Shown one piece after another: positions 1 to 11,314 of a DNA stretch of 64,000 nucleotides. The notes beneath the pieces are model-generated. The model was not told where the DNA came from and ran no database searches. It saw nothing but the letters and a program-made list of their open reading frames with translations. The translations under genes were made by a program, and so were the position numbers. The stretch is taken from the NCBI GenBank assembly GCA_041166745.1, contig JBEEGH010000013.1, positions 124,001 through 188,000 on the forward strand. The letters are read 5' to 3'. Position 1 is the stretch's first letter, and each line of letters begins with the position of its first letter. This DNA is from DASUCS01 sp041166745 (lineage in GTDB: Bacteria; Actinomycetota; Acidimicrobiia; Acidimicrobiales; JACDCH01).

Positions 1-404
1 GTGTCGCCGGGCCTCACCTTGATGGCCCCCGCACGGTTGTCGATCACGACTGGCGTGGCCCCGTCGACGGCGACGGTCTGCTCGATCGTCTCGCTCGCCC
101 GCCACGGCCAACCGGCGCTTCCCAGAGCGCTGATGCGCTCGGTCACATCGGACACCAAGTCGAACACCGTCTCGGCCCATTGCGGGCGCTCGGAGCTCTC
201 GTCGGTTTCGGTGGTCGGAGCTTCGCCGCGATCTCGAAGCTCGTCGTCGAGGCGCCGCTGCTCCGCGTCGAGTTGTGCGAGCTCGGCATCCAATCGATCG
301 AGCTCCTCACGCAACGCTTCGGTGTCGCTCGAGTCCTCCGCGATGCGCTGCGCGCGTTCAGCGAGCTCGCGAGCGCGGCGCGCCATGTCGTCAGCTTCGG
401 TCAT
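1..404 (-). CDS. Coiled-coil protein with adhesin-like (DUF4097-type) domain, partial
   Basis: Reading leftward from an ATG at 404, an open frame continues without a stop to the window edge, so only the first 134 or so residues are visible. Residues 1-60 are charged and Glu/Arg/Leu-rich with heptad-like spacing, a probable coiled coil. After an acidic linker comes a WPW segment, then VAVDGATPVVIDNRAGAIKV, which resembles the start of a DUF4097 beta-helical repeat domain (weak, by eye). A GGGAGGACAC sequence precedes the ATG. The start overlaps the last 14 bases of the upstream HTH gene, so the two are probably translationally coupled. The function is unknown, and the C-terminal part lies outside the window. 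Confidence 0.75.
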   Translation of the reverse strand, partial: MTEADDMARRARELAERAQRIAEDSSDTEALREELDRLDAELAQLDAEQRRLDDELRDRGEAPTTETDESSERPQWAETVFDLVSDVTERISALGSAGWPWRASETIEQTVAVDGATPVVIDNRAGAIKVRPGD

Positions 405-702
405 GTGTCCTCCCACGTCGTTTGGCCGCTCGGGCCCGCTGTTCTTCGAGATGTCGGCGGTCCGCCTCGATGGCGGCAGCGATGCCAGGACGGAGCCGTT
501 CCCATGCGGCTTGTCGGCTCGTGCCCAACGCCTGCCCGATGGTGGTCCAGGACGCGCCAGTTGCGAGCGCGTCGCGAGCCAGGCTTGCTTCCCATCGAGT
601 GAGTGCCTCCCGGAACGCCGCCATACCGGTCAGCGCGGTGAGGGAATCGTCGGCGCCGGTCACGTTCGCCCATGCCTCGACGAGGTCGCTGGGCAGCTCC
701 AC
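391..702 (-). CDS. Small helix-turn-helix protein
   Basis: A 103-residue protein starting at GTG 702. Residues about 47-72 (ATGASWTTIGQALGTSRQAA) read as a helix-turn-helix of the kind found in small MarR/Fis-like DNA-binding proteins, followed by a basic, Arg-rich tail. It is the first gene of a two-gene unit with the coiled-coil protein that overlaps its 3' end. A TTGACA/GATACT promoter ends six bases before the GTG, so the message is probably leaderless. An 11-base inverted repeat flanks the promoter and could be an autoregulatory site. The DNA-binding role is inferred from the motif; the target is unknown. Confidence 0.7.
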   Translation of the reverse strand: MELPSDLVEAWANVTGADDSLTALTGMAAFREALTRWEASLARDALATGASWTTIGQALGTSRQAAWERLRPGIAAAIEADRRHLEEQRARAAKRRGRTHDRS

Positions 703-705
703 GCG

Positions 706-749
706 TCAAGTATCTCCTGACGGTTCAGCCACTGTCAAGAGATGCTTGA
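706..749 (-). promoter_or_regulatory. Promoter of the HTH gene inside an inverted repeat
   Basis: On the minus strand TTGACA (738-733), an 18-base spacer and GATACT (714-709) lie just upstream of the GTG at 702. The arms TCAAGTATCTC (706-716) and GAGATGCTTGA (739-749) are inverted repeats with one mismatch and enclose both promoter hexamers. This is compatible with a repressor site. A long-loop hairpin at the end of the methyltransferase gene is the alternative. Confidence 0.5.
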
Positions 750-1405
750 CACAGCGCAACCCAATGGAACCCGCCGGGCGGGTGTTGGTCGACATCGGTG
801 AGCGACAGCAGCTCGAAGCCGGCGTCCGCGAGCAACGCGGTCAAGTGCTCGGCATCGACGTAGAAGTGCGGATGGTCCTTGTCGCCCTTGCTGCGGTCAT
901 CGACGAACGTGTCCGGGCGAACTTCACGGCCAACGCCGAACGCGAGGTGACGCTTCGTCAACATCGTCAGCTGGAACGTTCCGCCCGTTCGCAGAACGCG
1001 CCGGCACTCCTGGAAGGCTGATCGCACGATCTCGCGGTCTCCGTGGTACAGCACGTTCCACGCCAAAACGTGATCGACGCTCTCGTCTTCGATGGGAAGC
1101 GCGGTAAACGGCGCGACGTGACGATCGATCGTGAGACGCTCGGCCTCGGCCAGGCGCTGAAGCTCGTCCAAGCCCGTCTGGCTCGCATCGATGGCGACGA
1201 CGTCGAAGCCGGCGCGGGCGTAGGCCAGCGCGTGGCGACCGATTCCGGCGCCAACATCGACGACTCGCCGTGCGTGTCGCGCTCGGAGCAGCGGAACGTG
1301 TTCGAGGACCGCAGGGTCCGGGTCGCTCCAGTACGAGCGCTCCTTCGCTTGTCCCCACCACTGATCCCAGCGCTCGTGGGCAGTGTCGAGCCGCTCGTCG
1401 GTCAT
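725..1405 (-). CDS. Class I SAM-dependent methyltransferase
   Basis: A 226-residue protein. Motif I is VVDVGAGIGRHA at about residues 48-59, followed by an acidic motif II (VVAIDAS) and VDHVLAWNVLYH as the post-III region, the layout of small-molecule Methyltransf_11/25 enzymes. The N-terminus has a WDQWW segment often seen before the SAM fold. It overlaps the DUF1697 gene upstream by four bases, so the two are cotranscribed. The substrate cannot be read from the sequence. Confidence 0.85.
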   Translation of the reverse strand: MTDERLDTAHERWDQWWGQAKERSYWSDPDPAVLEHVPLLRARHARRVVDVGAGIGRHALAYARAGFDVVAIDASQTGLDELQRLAEAERLTIDRHVAPFTALPIEDESVDHVLAWNVLYHGDREIVRSAFQECRRVLRTGGTFQLTMLTKRHLAFGVGREVRPDTFVDDRSKGDKDHPHFYVDAEHLTALLADAGFELLSLTDVDQHPPGGFHWVALCQASLDSG

Positions 1406-1932
1406 CGCGAGCTGCCTGCGGTGAGGTCGACGAGCCTCGTGACGGTCTTCCAGTTGCGGACGGTCGTCGGGATCTTGAGTTGGCGGTCGAGATACGGGGC
1501 CAGCTTCGTCCGACCCATCCCGTTTGGCAGGTGCAAGTAGAGATGGCTGCCGCGCACGGCGAATTCCTCGGGCTGGAAGCGGTCAGCGTCGAGCTTGGCC
1601 ACAGCGCCGGTTGACGGCTTCGAGGCCATGAACCCGACGTGCACCTTCGACGGGTCGACACCCGTGAACGGATTGGCCTTCACCACTGACCTCAGTTCCG
1701 CCGCGGTGCGCAGGACGACGGCGATGTCGATGCCGAACTCTTTTTCGATCGCCGCTTCCAGACGCTTCGCTGTGACCGCCCGCTGAGAGGTGAAGATGAG
1801 GTTGCCGCTCTGGATGAGTGTGCTGACGTCGGTATGGCCGAGCGACTCGACGAGCGCTCGCAAGTCGGCCATGGCCAATTTGTTCTTGCCTCCGACGTTG
1901 ACACCGCGAAGCAATCCGACATACCTCGGCAC
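1402..1932 (-). CDS. DUF1697 family protein
   Basis: A 176-residue protein beginning MPRYVGLLRGVNVGGKNK, with the LIQSGNLIFTS segment at about residue 40. Both are characteristic of DUF1697, a family of 170-180 residues with no firmly assigned function. The length is normal and the start is GTG at 1932. It is the first gene of a pair with the methyltransferase. Confidence 0.85.
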   Translation of the reverse strand: MPRYVGLLRGVNVGGKNKLAMADLRALVESLGHTDVSTLIQSGNLIFTSQRAVTAKRLEAAIEKEFGIDIAVVLRTAAELRSVVKANPFTGVDPSKVHVGFMASKPSTGAVAKLDADRFQPEEFAVRGSHLYLHLPNGMGRTKLAPYLDRQLKIPTTVRNWKTVTRLVDLTAGSSR

Positions 1933-1985
1933 GACTACAGCCTCTCATTCGCAGCGCGGGCCGGCTTCGCCGTGATGTCCGTAGT

Positions 1986-2450
1986 GTGGCCCTTGTGGAT
2001 TCGGACGACGACGTCAATGCGTGGCATCGGACGTTCGCCGGAGCCGCGTTCAACCGTTCATGGGATCTGATCGACAAGCCAGATCGCTCGCGGGCGGAGG
2101 ACGCAGAGCTGCTGTCAGCGGTCTTCGCCTCCCGATTCCATTGGGAGCCCATCGGCAACGACGAGAACAAAGCCATCGGCGATTGGCAGATCGCCCACGC
2201 CGCCAGCCATCTCCGTCTTGCCGAAATCGCGATGACCTTTGCCACGTCGGCACTCGAACGCACGCAGGCCGCCGGTCGCCACGACTGGTTGCTGGCCTCT
2301 TGCTATGAGGGTGTGGCTCGTGCGCACGCCATAGGTGGCAACACCGCAGCACGCGATCGCTACGTGCAGCTGGCGCGAGCCGCGCTCGAGAACGTCGAAG
2401 ATCCTGAGGACCGCGAACTGGTCGAATCGCAGCTCAGCACCATTCCGTGA
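1986..2450 (+). CDS. Hypothetical alpha-helical protein (TPR-like)
   Basis: A 154-residue soluble protein with a GTG start. The sequence is mostly helical, with paired helices such as ASHLRLAEIAMTFATSALER, a DWLLASCYEGVARAHAIGGN turn and then RYVQLARAALENV, the look of one or two degenerate TPR units. No catalytic motif or signal peptide is visible. It overlaps the PAP2 gene by four bases (GTGA), so it is coupled to it. I do not recognise the family. Confidence 0.65.
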   Translation: MALVDSDDDVNAWHRTFAGAAFNRSWDLIDKPDRSRAEDAELLSAVFASRFHWEPIGNDENKAIGDWQIAHAASHLRLAEIAMTFATSALERTQAAGRHDWLLASCYEGVARAHAIGGNTAARDRYVQLARAALENVEDPEDRELVESQLSTIP

Positions 2451-3151
2451 CACTGCCTCTCGTTTCCATGACTTCGACGCGTCGGGAGCAGGTCATCGGC
2501 GCGTTGGTCGCGCTCGTGGGTTTCACGGTCGTCGTGCAGCAGGTGATGACGAACGGTCGTCTCGTCGACCTCGACCGTCGCCTCGCCGACCACTACAGCG
2601 ACCATCGGCTCGGCAAGGTGCATTCCATCGAGCGCCTCATCGGTGACGGGCTGTCACAACAGGTCGGCCGCGTCATGTCGTTGTTCGGCGATGCTCGGCT
2701 GTTGCTGGTGGCGGTGATCGTCCTGGCCTTTCTGCTCTACCACCGGGGCCGCCGTCGCGATTCGCTGTTCCTCACGACCGCGTTGGTCGGTGGGATCCTG
2801 CTCGACCTCGTCGTTCGCGTCGTGATCGGACACCTCCGGCCCGACCTGCCGTTCCCGTACTTCCTCATCAGCCGCTTCGGATTGCCCTCCGGCCATGCCC
2901 TCGACGCCACCGCGTTCTACGGCGCTCTCCTCGTCATCGCGTGGCCGAGTCTCACGCGCTTGCAGCGCCTCGTCGCGACGACGGCGACGACCGTCTTCGT
3001 TGCGGGGATCGCCTACTCCCGAGTCGTGGTGCTGGCCCACTACTTGTCGGATGTGCTCGCGGGCGTGACCCTCGGCGTTGCCTGGCTGCTGCTGGTGTCC
3101 GCGGCGTTTAGCCTCCCGCGCCATGACGACCGACTTCCGTCAGCTGCATGA
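2447..3151 (+). CDS. PAP2-superfamily membrane phosphatase
   Basis: A 234-residue integral membrane protein with about five or six hydrophobic segments. The PAP2 signature is present in order: RVVIGHLRP (motif 1, with Arg where Lys is usual), PSGH at about residue 150, and SRVVVLAHYLSD (motif 3) at about 190. Such enzymes dephosphorylate lipid phosphates such as phosphatidic acid or undecaprenyl pyrophosphate at the outer membrane face. The GTG start lies in the stop codon of the previous gene; an internal ATG seven codons later is possible. The last 29 bases overlap the next gene. Confidence 0.85.
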   Translation: MTLPLVSMTSTRREQVIGALVALVGFTVVVQQVMTNGRLVDLDRRLADHYSDHRLGKVHSIERLIGDGLSQQVGRVMSLFGDARLLLVAVIVLAFLLYHRGRRRDSLFLTTALVGGILLDLVVRVVIGHLRPDLPFPYFLISRFGLPSGHALDATAFYGALLVIAWPSLTRLQRLVATTATTVFVAGIAYSRVVVLAHYLSDVLAGVTLGVAWLLLVSAAFSLPRHDDRLPSAA

Positions 3152-3763
3152 CGAGGAGAACGCCGACTTCTCGGCGTTCCTGCATTCACTCGCGCCGGAG
3201 GACTGGGAGCGTCCATCGCTGTGCGAGGGTTGGCGCGTCCGTGACGTCGTCGGACACATCCTGTACGGCAACGGGCTGAAGCTCAGGACGCTGCCCTGGA
3301 AGTTGGGCCGGTTCGGCTTCAACTCCGATCGGTCGGGGAGCTACTACTCGATCAAGCGGGCCGAAGGCCGCAGCCCCGAGCAGCTGTTGAGCGAGTTCGA
3401 CAATCGCAACCCATGGGCCGGGACGTCGAGTGTCTTCCCGGACCGGCTGAACCTGATGGATCGCCTCGTGCACCACCAGGACATTCGCCGTTCCCTCGAC
3501 CGTCCACGCGCGGTGCCGATCGAGCGCACGGCGCCGCTGTTGCCCTTCCTACCGAAGCTGGGTCAGGTGTTCCGGTCGAAGAAACGCATGCGCGGCTTGC
3601 GCTTCGAGGCGACCGATACCGAGTGGTCGTGGGGTGACGCGCCTGCGCCGCTCGTGCGCGGTCCGGCCGAGGCCATCCTCATGAGCACCCTCGGCCGCGG
3701 CCAAGCCCTCGTCGACTGCGACGGCGACGGCGTGCCCGTGCTGCGTGAGCGAACGAGAACTCG

Positions 3764-3767
<4 letters not shown>
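3123..3767 (+). CDS. DinB-like / maleylpyruvate isomerase N-terminal family protein (TIGR03083-type)
   Basis: A 214-residue protein. LCEGWRVRDVVGHILYG at about residues 30-46 and the later RLVHHQDIRRSLDRPR segment are typical of the actinobacterial TIGR03083 family, which shares a four-helix metal-binding bundle with mycothiol-dependent maleylpyruvate isomerase. The ATG at 3123 gives MTTDFRQLHDEE, the normal N-terminus. Longer in-frame starts lie inside the PAP2 gene and are less likely. The 3' end overlaps aceE by four bases on the opposite strand. The specific thiol-linked reaction is unknown. Confidence 0.82.
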
Positions 3768-6490
<2,723 letters not shown>

Positions 6491-6508
6491 GCGCTCTATT
6501 CTCGCCGG

Positions 6509-6522
6509 TTACTGATCGGTAA
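6509..6522. promoter_or_regulatory. Palindrome in the aceE/rnhA divergent gap
   Basis: TTACTGATCGGTAA is symmetric at 12 of 14 positions and sits in the 44-base gap between the divergent aceE and RNase H starts. It could be an operator for either gene. No known site is recognised. Confidence 0.3.
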
Positions 6523-6534
6523 TGCTCCTCCCTG

Positions 6535-6978
6535 ATGACAATCGCGTATACGGACGGAGCTTGCAGCGGAAACCCTGGTCCTGGGGGTTGGGCCTGGGCC
6601 GTACCCGAGGGGCCGTGGGCCAGTGGGTCCGAGCCGCACACGACGAATCAACGGATGGAGATCACCGCCGCGCTCGAGGCGGTTCGGTCGAATCCGGGCC
6701 AGCTGGAGATCGTGAGCGACTCCACCTATGTCGTCAACTGCTTCCGCGACAAGTGGTATGCGGGATGGATGCAACGCGGCTGGAAGAACAGTCAACGCAA
6801 GCCCGTCGCCAACCGAGATCTGTGGGAGCCGTTCATCGAGCTCGTGCTCGAGCGCGGCGACGTCACCTTCCGGTGGGTGAAGGGACACGGCACCGACCCG
6901 ATGAACGAGCTGGTCGATCTCCTCGCCGTCGAAGCGTCACTGAAGCAAGTCGGCGGGAGGGGCGCCCTGGGCGACTGA
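6535..6978 (+). CDS. rnhA: Ribonuclease HI
   Basis: A 147-residue protein of normal length. It opens IAYTDGACSGNPGPGGWA, which holds the first catalytic Asp. The Glu is in TTNQRMEITAALEA, the second Asp in IVSDSTYVVN, and the last in GHGTDPMNELVDLLA. It cleaves RNA in RNA-DNA hybrids. The start is an ATG with no clear Shine-Dalgarno, close to the divergent aceE promoter region. Confidence 0.95.
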   Translation: MTIAYTDGACSGNPGPGGWAWAVPEGPWASGSEPHTTNQRMEITAALEAVRSNPGQLEIVSDSTYVVNCFRDKWYAGWMQRGWKNSQRKPVANRDLWEPFIELVLERGDVTFRWVKGHGTDPMNELVDLLAVEASLKQVGGRGALGD

Positions 6979-6997
6979 CCGGGCAACGCGGAGTGAG

Positions 6998-7465
6998 TCA
7001 GCGGCCTTTGCGGCGGCGCAGCTCCATGTAGGCGATGTTCAGCTCACGGATGCGCCGGTCGCTGTTCTCGCGCTCCGCTTCCGAGGCGTTCATCAGCCGG
7101 TCGGGGTGGTGCAACTTGGCCAGACGGCGATGTGAGGCGCTGATCTCCTCCCAGCTGGCCGACGGCGGGAGCCCGAGCACGACGTAGGGGTCGGTCTCGT
7201 CGAAGATGCTCTCGTCGGCGCCTGTCCAGTCGAAGAGCGACTCCGTGCTGAAGTACTCCTCGAACGTGTTGCGCTTGGTATCCTCGGTGACTGGCTTGTG
7301 CTTACTGTGCCCGCTGGGGGCCTTGTTGCTGTCGAGCTCCTCCCGGGCCGCCCACCACGCGTGCTCCTCACCGCCGAGGTTGACGTTGTCGTCCTTCTTG
7401 CCGTCGCTGTCGGGGCGCGCTTCGTCCTTGCGACGCAGCTTTTTCACCCAGCGGTTGTCAGGCAC
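6998..7465 (-). CDS. J-domain (DnaJ-like) protein
   Basis: A 155-residue protein with the J domain at the C-terminus (about residues 92-153): DPYVVLGLPPSASWEEI, then the HPD tripeptide in LAKLHHPDRL, then a helix ending in RRRKGR. The first 85 residues are charged and probably disordered, without Gly/Phe or zinc-finger regions. It should stimulate a DnaK ATPase; the client is unknown. The start is GTG 7465, divergent from hyuA with 22 bases between. Confidence 0.88.
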   Translation of the reverse strand: MPDNRWVKKLRRKDEARPDSDGKKDDNVNLGGEEHAWWAAREELDSNKAPSGHSKHKPVTEDTKRNTFEEYFSTESLFDWTGADESIFDETDPYVVLGLPPSASWEEISASHRRLAKLHHPDRLMNASEAERENSDRRIRELNIAYMELRRRKGR

Positions 7466-7487
7466 GGCTCCACGCTAGGTTCCCGGC

Positions 7488-9200
7488 GTGCGGGTCGGTG
7501 TCGACACCGGCGGAACTTTCACGGATGCGGTCGCCGATGACGGCCGCAGCGCAAAGGTTCCCTCCACTCCTGACGACCCTGCTGAGGCCGTGAGGACAGC
7601 GGTTCATGCCCTTGAACCGGTTCCCGACGTGCTCGCCCACGGCACCACGGTGGCCACGAACGCCCTGCTCGAGCGGACCGGCGCGACGGTCGCGTTGGTG
7701 ACCAGCCCGGGCTTCGCCGACGTGATCGAGATCGGCCGCCAGGACCGGCCCTCGCTCTATGACCTCTGGGCCGACCGTCCTCCGACGCTCGTGCCGCGGG
7801 CGCTGCGATTCGAAGCGGGTGGGGCACTGTCGTTTCCGAGTGACGTGGCCGCGATCGCGATCTGTCTGCTGCACAGCGACCTCGATCCCACGGCGGAACG
7901 ACAGCTGGCTTCGTCGCTCGGTGGGTTGGGGCTCGACGTCACGTGCTCGGCCGACGTGTCACCGGAGTTCCGCGAGTACGAGCGCACGCTGACCACCGTC
8001 GTCAACGCGTACTTGCGTCCCGTGTGCCGCGAGTACCTGGAGCGACTTGCTCCGCTGGCGTCCGAGGTGCTCGTGATGACGTCAGCGGGAGGACTCGTTC
8101 CCTTGGCCGACGCGTCCGACCTACCCTCCGCGCTGCTGTTGTCGGGACCGGCGGGGGGAGTGCTGGCCGCGTCGGCGATCGCGGCGGCCAACGGTGCACC
8201 CGATGCGATCACATTCGACATGGGCGGAACGTCGACCGACGTGTGCCTCGTGCGCGGCGCGATGCCGGAGGCCGCGCCGGGAAGATTGGTCGGCGGATTT
8301 CCGATTCGGTTGCCGTCGCTCGACGTACACACCATCGGCGCGGGCGGAGGCTCCATAGCGCGCATCGATGCCGGCGGTGCGCTCGTCGTCGGCCCGCAGA
8401 GCGCGGGGGCGGTTCCCGGGCCGGCGTGTTACGGACGCGGCGGTGCTGCCCCCACCGTGACCGACGCCGATCTGGTGCTGGGTCGCATCCCCGCGTCGGA
8501 CGGGCTGCCGGGCTTGGGTGCGCTCGACCTTGCTGCCGCGCGTCGTGCGCTCGACAACGCCGGAGTGTCGGCCGAAGGGGTCGTGACGGTGGTCGACGCC
8601 AACATGGAGCGGGCGCTGCGGGCGGTCTCGGTGGAGCGCGGTGTCGACCCCACGGGGCTGGCGCTCGTCGCGTTCGGTGGTGCTGGTCCGCTGCACGCGT
8701 GCGCGCTGGCCGATGCGTTGGGGATGACACGCGTCATCGTGCCGGCGCGGGCCGGGGTGCTGTCGGCGTTGGGGATGCTCGGCGCGCCGCGGGCCCGTGA
8801 GCTCGTGCGTTCGTGGGCGGGAGGAGACCTCGAGGGCGCACTGCGCTCGTTGGCCGACGATGCCCGCGCGCTCGTCGGGCATGACGCGGTCATCTCGACC
8901 GCGCTCGACGTTCGTTATGCGGGACAGAGCCACGAGATCACCGTGGAGACGGTCGACGCCTTCCACGACGAGCACGCGCGTCGCAACGGCTACTCCCGGC
9001 CAGACGCGCCGGTGGAGATCGTGGCTTTGCGAGCGCGTGCCCGCACCGACTCGCCGCTCGATGTCACCTCGCTTCCGATTCCCACACGCGAGGTTGCGGT
9101 CGGCCCCGCGGTGATCGCTGAGCCCGATTGCACGATCTGGGTCGCCGCCGGTTGGCGTGCTCGTCTCGGTGAGGCGGGAGCGTTGGTGTTGGAACGATGA
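7488..9200 (+). CDS. hyuA: Hydantoinase/oxoprolinase subunit A
   Basis: A 570-residue protein starting MRVGVDTGGTFTDAVADDG, the actin-like ATP-binding start of the Hydant_A_N domain, with HGTTVATNALLER after it. The Hydantoinase_A domain includes ITFDMGGTSTDVCLVRG and TIGAGGGSIARID. It is shorter than many family members, which run to about 650-700 residues, mostly at the C-terminal end. With the B subunit it performs ATP-dependent cleavage of hydantoin, 5-oxoproline or related lactams. The GTG start has TAGGTT six bases upstream, so it is probably leaderless. It overlaps hyuB by four bases. Confidence 0.92.
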   Translation: MRVGVDTGGTFTDAVADDGRSAKVPSTPDDPAEAVRTAVHALEPVPDVLAHGTTVATNALLERTGATVALVTSPGFADVIEIGRQDRPSLYDLWADRPPTLVPRALRFEAGGALSFPSDVAAIAICLLHSDLDPTAERQLASSLGGLGLDVTCSADVSPEFREYERTLTTVVNAYLRPVCREYLERLAPLASEVLVMTSAGGLVPLADASDLPSALLLSGPAGGVLAASAIAAANGAPDAITFDMGGTSTDVCLVRGAMPEAAPGRLVGGFPIRLPSLDVHTIGAGGGSIARIDAGGALVVGPQSAGAVPGPACYGRGGAAPTVTDADLVLGRIPASDGLPGLGALDLAAARRALDNAGVSAEGVVTVVDANMERALRAVSVERGVDPTGLALVAFGGAGPLHACALADALGMTRVIVPARAGVLSALGMLGAPRARELVRSWAGGDLEGALRSLADDARALVGHDAVISTALDVRYAGQSHEITVETVDAFHDEHARRNGYSRPDAPVEIVALRARARTDSPLDVTSLPIPTREVAVGPAVIAEPDCTIWVAAGWRARLGEAGALVLER

Positions 9201-11296
9201 CGGCGCTCGATCCGGCCGCGTTGCAGGTGCTCGTGTCTCGACTCGTCGGTGTGGCCGACGAGATGGGCGCCGTGCTTCGTCGGGCCGCATTCAGCCCGAA
9301 CATCAAGGAGCGGGCCGACTGCTCGGCCGCGCTTTTCACCGCTGACGGAGAACTGTTGACGCAGGCCGAACACATCCCCGTCCACCTCGGTTCGATGCCC
9401 GCTTCGGTGCGCGCGGCCATCGACGCGCTCGGCCCGCATTTGCACGCCGGAGACCAGGTGATCCTGAACGATCCGTTCGCCGGCGGCACGCACCTCAACG
9501 ACATCACGCTGGTTGCGCCCTGTTTCGTCGACGACGCGTTGGTGGGCTGGGCGGCCAATCGCGCCCACCACGCCGATGTCGGCGGAGCTGCGCCCGGCTC
9601 GATCCCCGCGGATGCAACCGAGATCTATCAGGAAGGATTGCGGTTGCCGCCCGTGCTGTTCATTGCGTCGATCCGCGACATGTTGCTCGCCAACACACGG
9701 ACACCCGAGGAGCGAGCAGGCGACCTCGACGCGCAGGTAGGGGCGAATGTGCTCGGCGTCGCGCGCTTGGCGGAGATCGTCGCGAGTGGCGCACCGTTGC
9801 ACGAGGTTGCCGACTACGCCGAGCGCCGGATGCGGTCTGCCTTGTCGGAGATGCCAGACGGCTCGTGGAGCGCATCCGACGTGCTCGACTCGACGGGGCC
9901 GGGGCAACCATCCGCCACGATCGCCGTGCTCGTCACGATCGATGGCGACACGATCACCTTCGACTTCACGGGCACCGACGCGCAGCGGGCGGGCAACGTC
10001 AACGCGGTGGAGGCCGTGACGGTGTCGTGCGTCGCCTTCGCGTTGCGGTCAGTCACTGATCCGACCATCCCGGCAAGTGGTGGCGCGCTGCGTCCATTGC
10101 GCGTCATCGCACCATCTGGCTCGATCGTCGCCGCCGTTCCGCCGGTCGCGGTGGGTGCGGGCAACGTCGAGGTGAGTCAGCGTGTCGCCGACGTGTGCTT
10201 GCGGGCGCTGGCGCAAGCGGTTCCCGATCGGGTCGGCGCGGCGTCACAGGGGACGATGAACAACGTCCTCATCGGTGGCGACGGCTGGGTGTACTACGAG
10301 ACGATCGCCGGTGGACAAGGCGGGCGACCCGGTCGCGCCGGCATGAGCGGAATTCACACCGGCATGACGAACACGCGCAATACGCCGATCGAAGCGCTCG
10401 AGCGCGCCTTCCCGATGCGGGTGCGGCGGTACCGGCTGCGCAAAGGCAGTGGAGGTGCCGGGCTGTATCCCGGTGGTGACGGCATCGAGCGCGACCTCGA
10501 GATGCTCGAGGACGTGACGGTCTCGCTGATCACCGAGCGGCGCGTGTCGCAACCGTGGGGGTTGTTCGGTGGGTTTTCGGGGGCGGCGGGGGAGGACTGG
10601 TTGCTGCCCGGCGGCGACGAGTCCCGCGCTCAGCGCTTGCCCGACAAGTGCACGATTCACATGAAGACGGGCGACGTGCTGCGCATGTTGACGCCGGGCG
10701 GTGGGGGTTGGGGCCGCCCGCCTGGCCCGGTCGAAGGATTGACGGTGTTCGGCGAGCGGGACGGCTCGACGGTGCGCATCGTCGACTACGACCCCGCATG
10801 GCCGGCACGGTTCGAAGCCGAGCGGTCCCGGATCTCGGCCGCGCTCGGCGCGGTCGCGCATCGGATCGAACACGTCGGATCGACCTCGGTGCCGGGTCTC
10901 GCGGCCAAGCCGGTGGTCGATGTGATGGTCACGGTCGACGATCCCGACTACGACGGTGCGTTCGTCTTGCCGCTGACGCAGGCCGGGTACGTTCTGCGAG
11001 TCCTCGAACCGGAGCACCGGATGTTCCGCACGCCAGCGCGCGATGTGCATGTGCACGTGTGGCAGTCAGGCAGCGACCATGAGCGGCGTCACGTGCTGTT
11101 CCGCGACTGGCTGCACGAGAATGCCGAAGATCGGGTCCGCTACGAAGCGGTGAAACGCGATCTGGCGGCGCGCAAGTGGGACGACAGCAACGACTACGCG
11201 CAAGCCAAGAGCGAGGTGATCGCCGAGATCCTGGGCCGCGCTCGGACGTGGGCGGCTCAGACGGGATGGGCCCCGCAACGAGAACGGTTTCTTTGA
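9197..11296 (+). CDS. hyuB: Hydantoinase/oxoprolinase subunit B fused to a GrpB (UPF0157) domain
   Basis: A 699-residue protein. Residues 1 to about 515 are a complete HyuB: KERADCSAALF, HIPVHLGSMP, NDPFAGGTHLNDI and GGQGGRPGRAG lead to a C-terminal GGGGWGRPPGP. The frame continues without a stop into about 170 residues of GrpB/UPF0157, a nucleotidyltransferase-fold family: VRIVDYDPAWPARFEAE, RIEHVGSTSVPGLAAKPVVDVMV, HVHVWQSGSDHERRHVLFRDWL. GrpB proteins are normally free-standing, so this is an unusual fusion. The ATG lies in the hyuA stop (ATGA). Confidence 0.9.
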   Translation: MTALDPAALQVLVSRLVGVADEMGAVLRRAAFSPNIKERADCSAALFTADGELLTQAEHIPVHLGSMPASVRAAIDALGPHLHAGDQVILNDPFAGGTHLNDITLVAPCFVDDALVGWAANRAHHADVGGAAPGSIPADATEIYQEGLRLPPVLFIASIRDMLLANTRTPEERAGDLDAQVGANVLGVARLAEIVASGAPLHEVADYAERRMRSALSEMPDGSWSASDVLDSTGPGQPSATIAVLVTIDGDTITFDFTGTDAQRAGNVNAVEAVTVSCVAFALRSVTDPTIPASGGALRPLRVIAPSGSIVAAVPPVAVGAGNVEVSQRVADVCLRALAQAVPDRVGAASQGTMNNVLIGGDGWVYYETIAGGQGGRPGRAGMSGIHTGMTNTRNTPIEALERAFPMRVRRYRLRKGSGGAGLYPGGDGIERDLEMLEDVTVSLITERRVSQPWGLFGGFSGAAGEDWLLPGGDESRAQRLPDKCTIHMKTGDVLRMLTPGGGGWGRPPGPVEGLTVFGERDGSTVRIVDYDPAWPARFEAERSRISAALGAVAHRIEHVGSTSVPGLAAKPVVDVMVTVDDPDYDGAFVLPLTQAGYVLRVLEPEHRMFRTPARDVHVHVWQSGSDHERRHVLFRDWLHENAEDRVRYEAVKRDLAARKWDDSNDYAQAKSEVIAEILGRARTWAAQTGWAPQRERFL

Positions 11297-11314
11297 AACC
11301 CGCAAGGAGTCGAG

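Noticed and set aside
8121..9290. Minus-strand frame of 389 codons
   Set aside because: It is antisense to hyuA/hyuB, whose protein motifs are intact, and the translation is Arg/His-rich noise.
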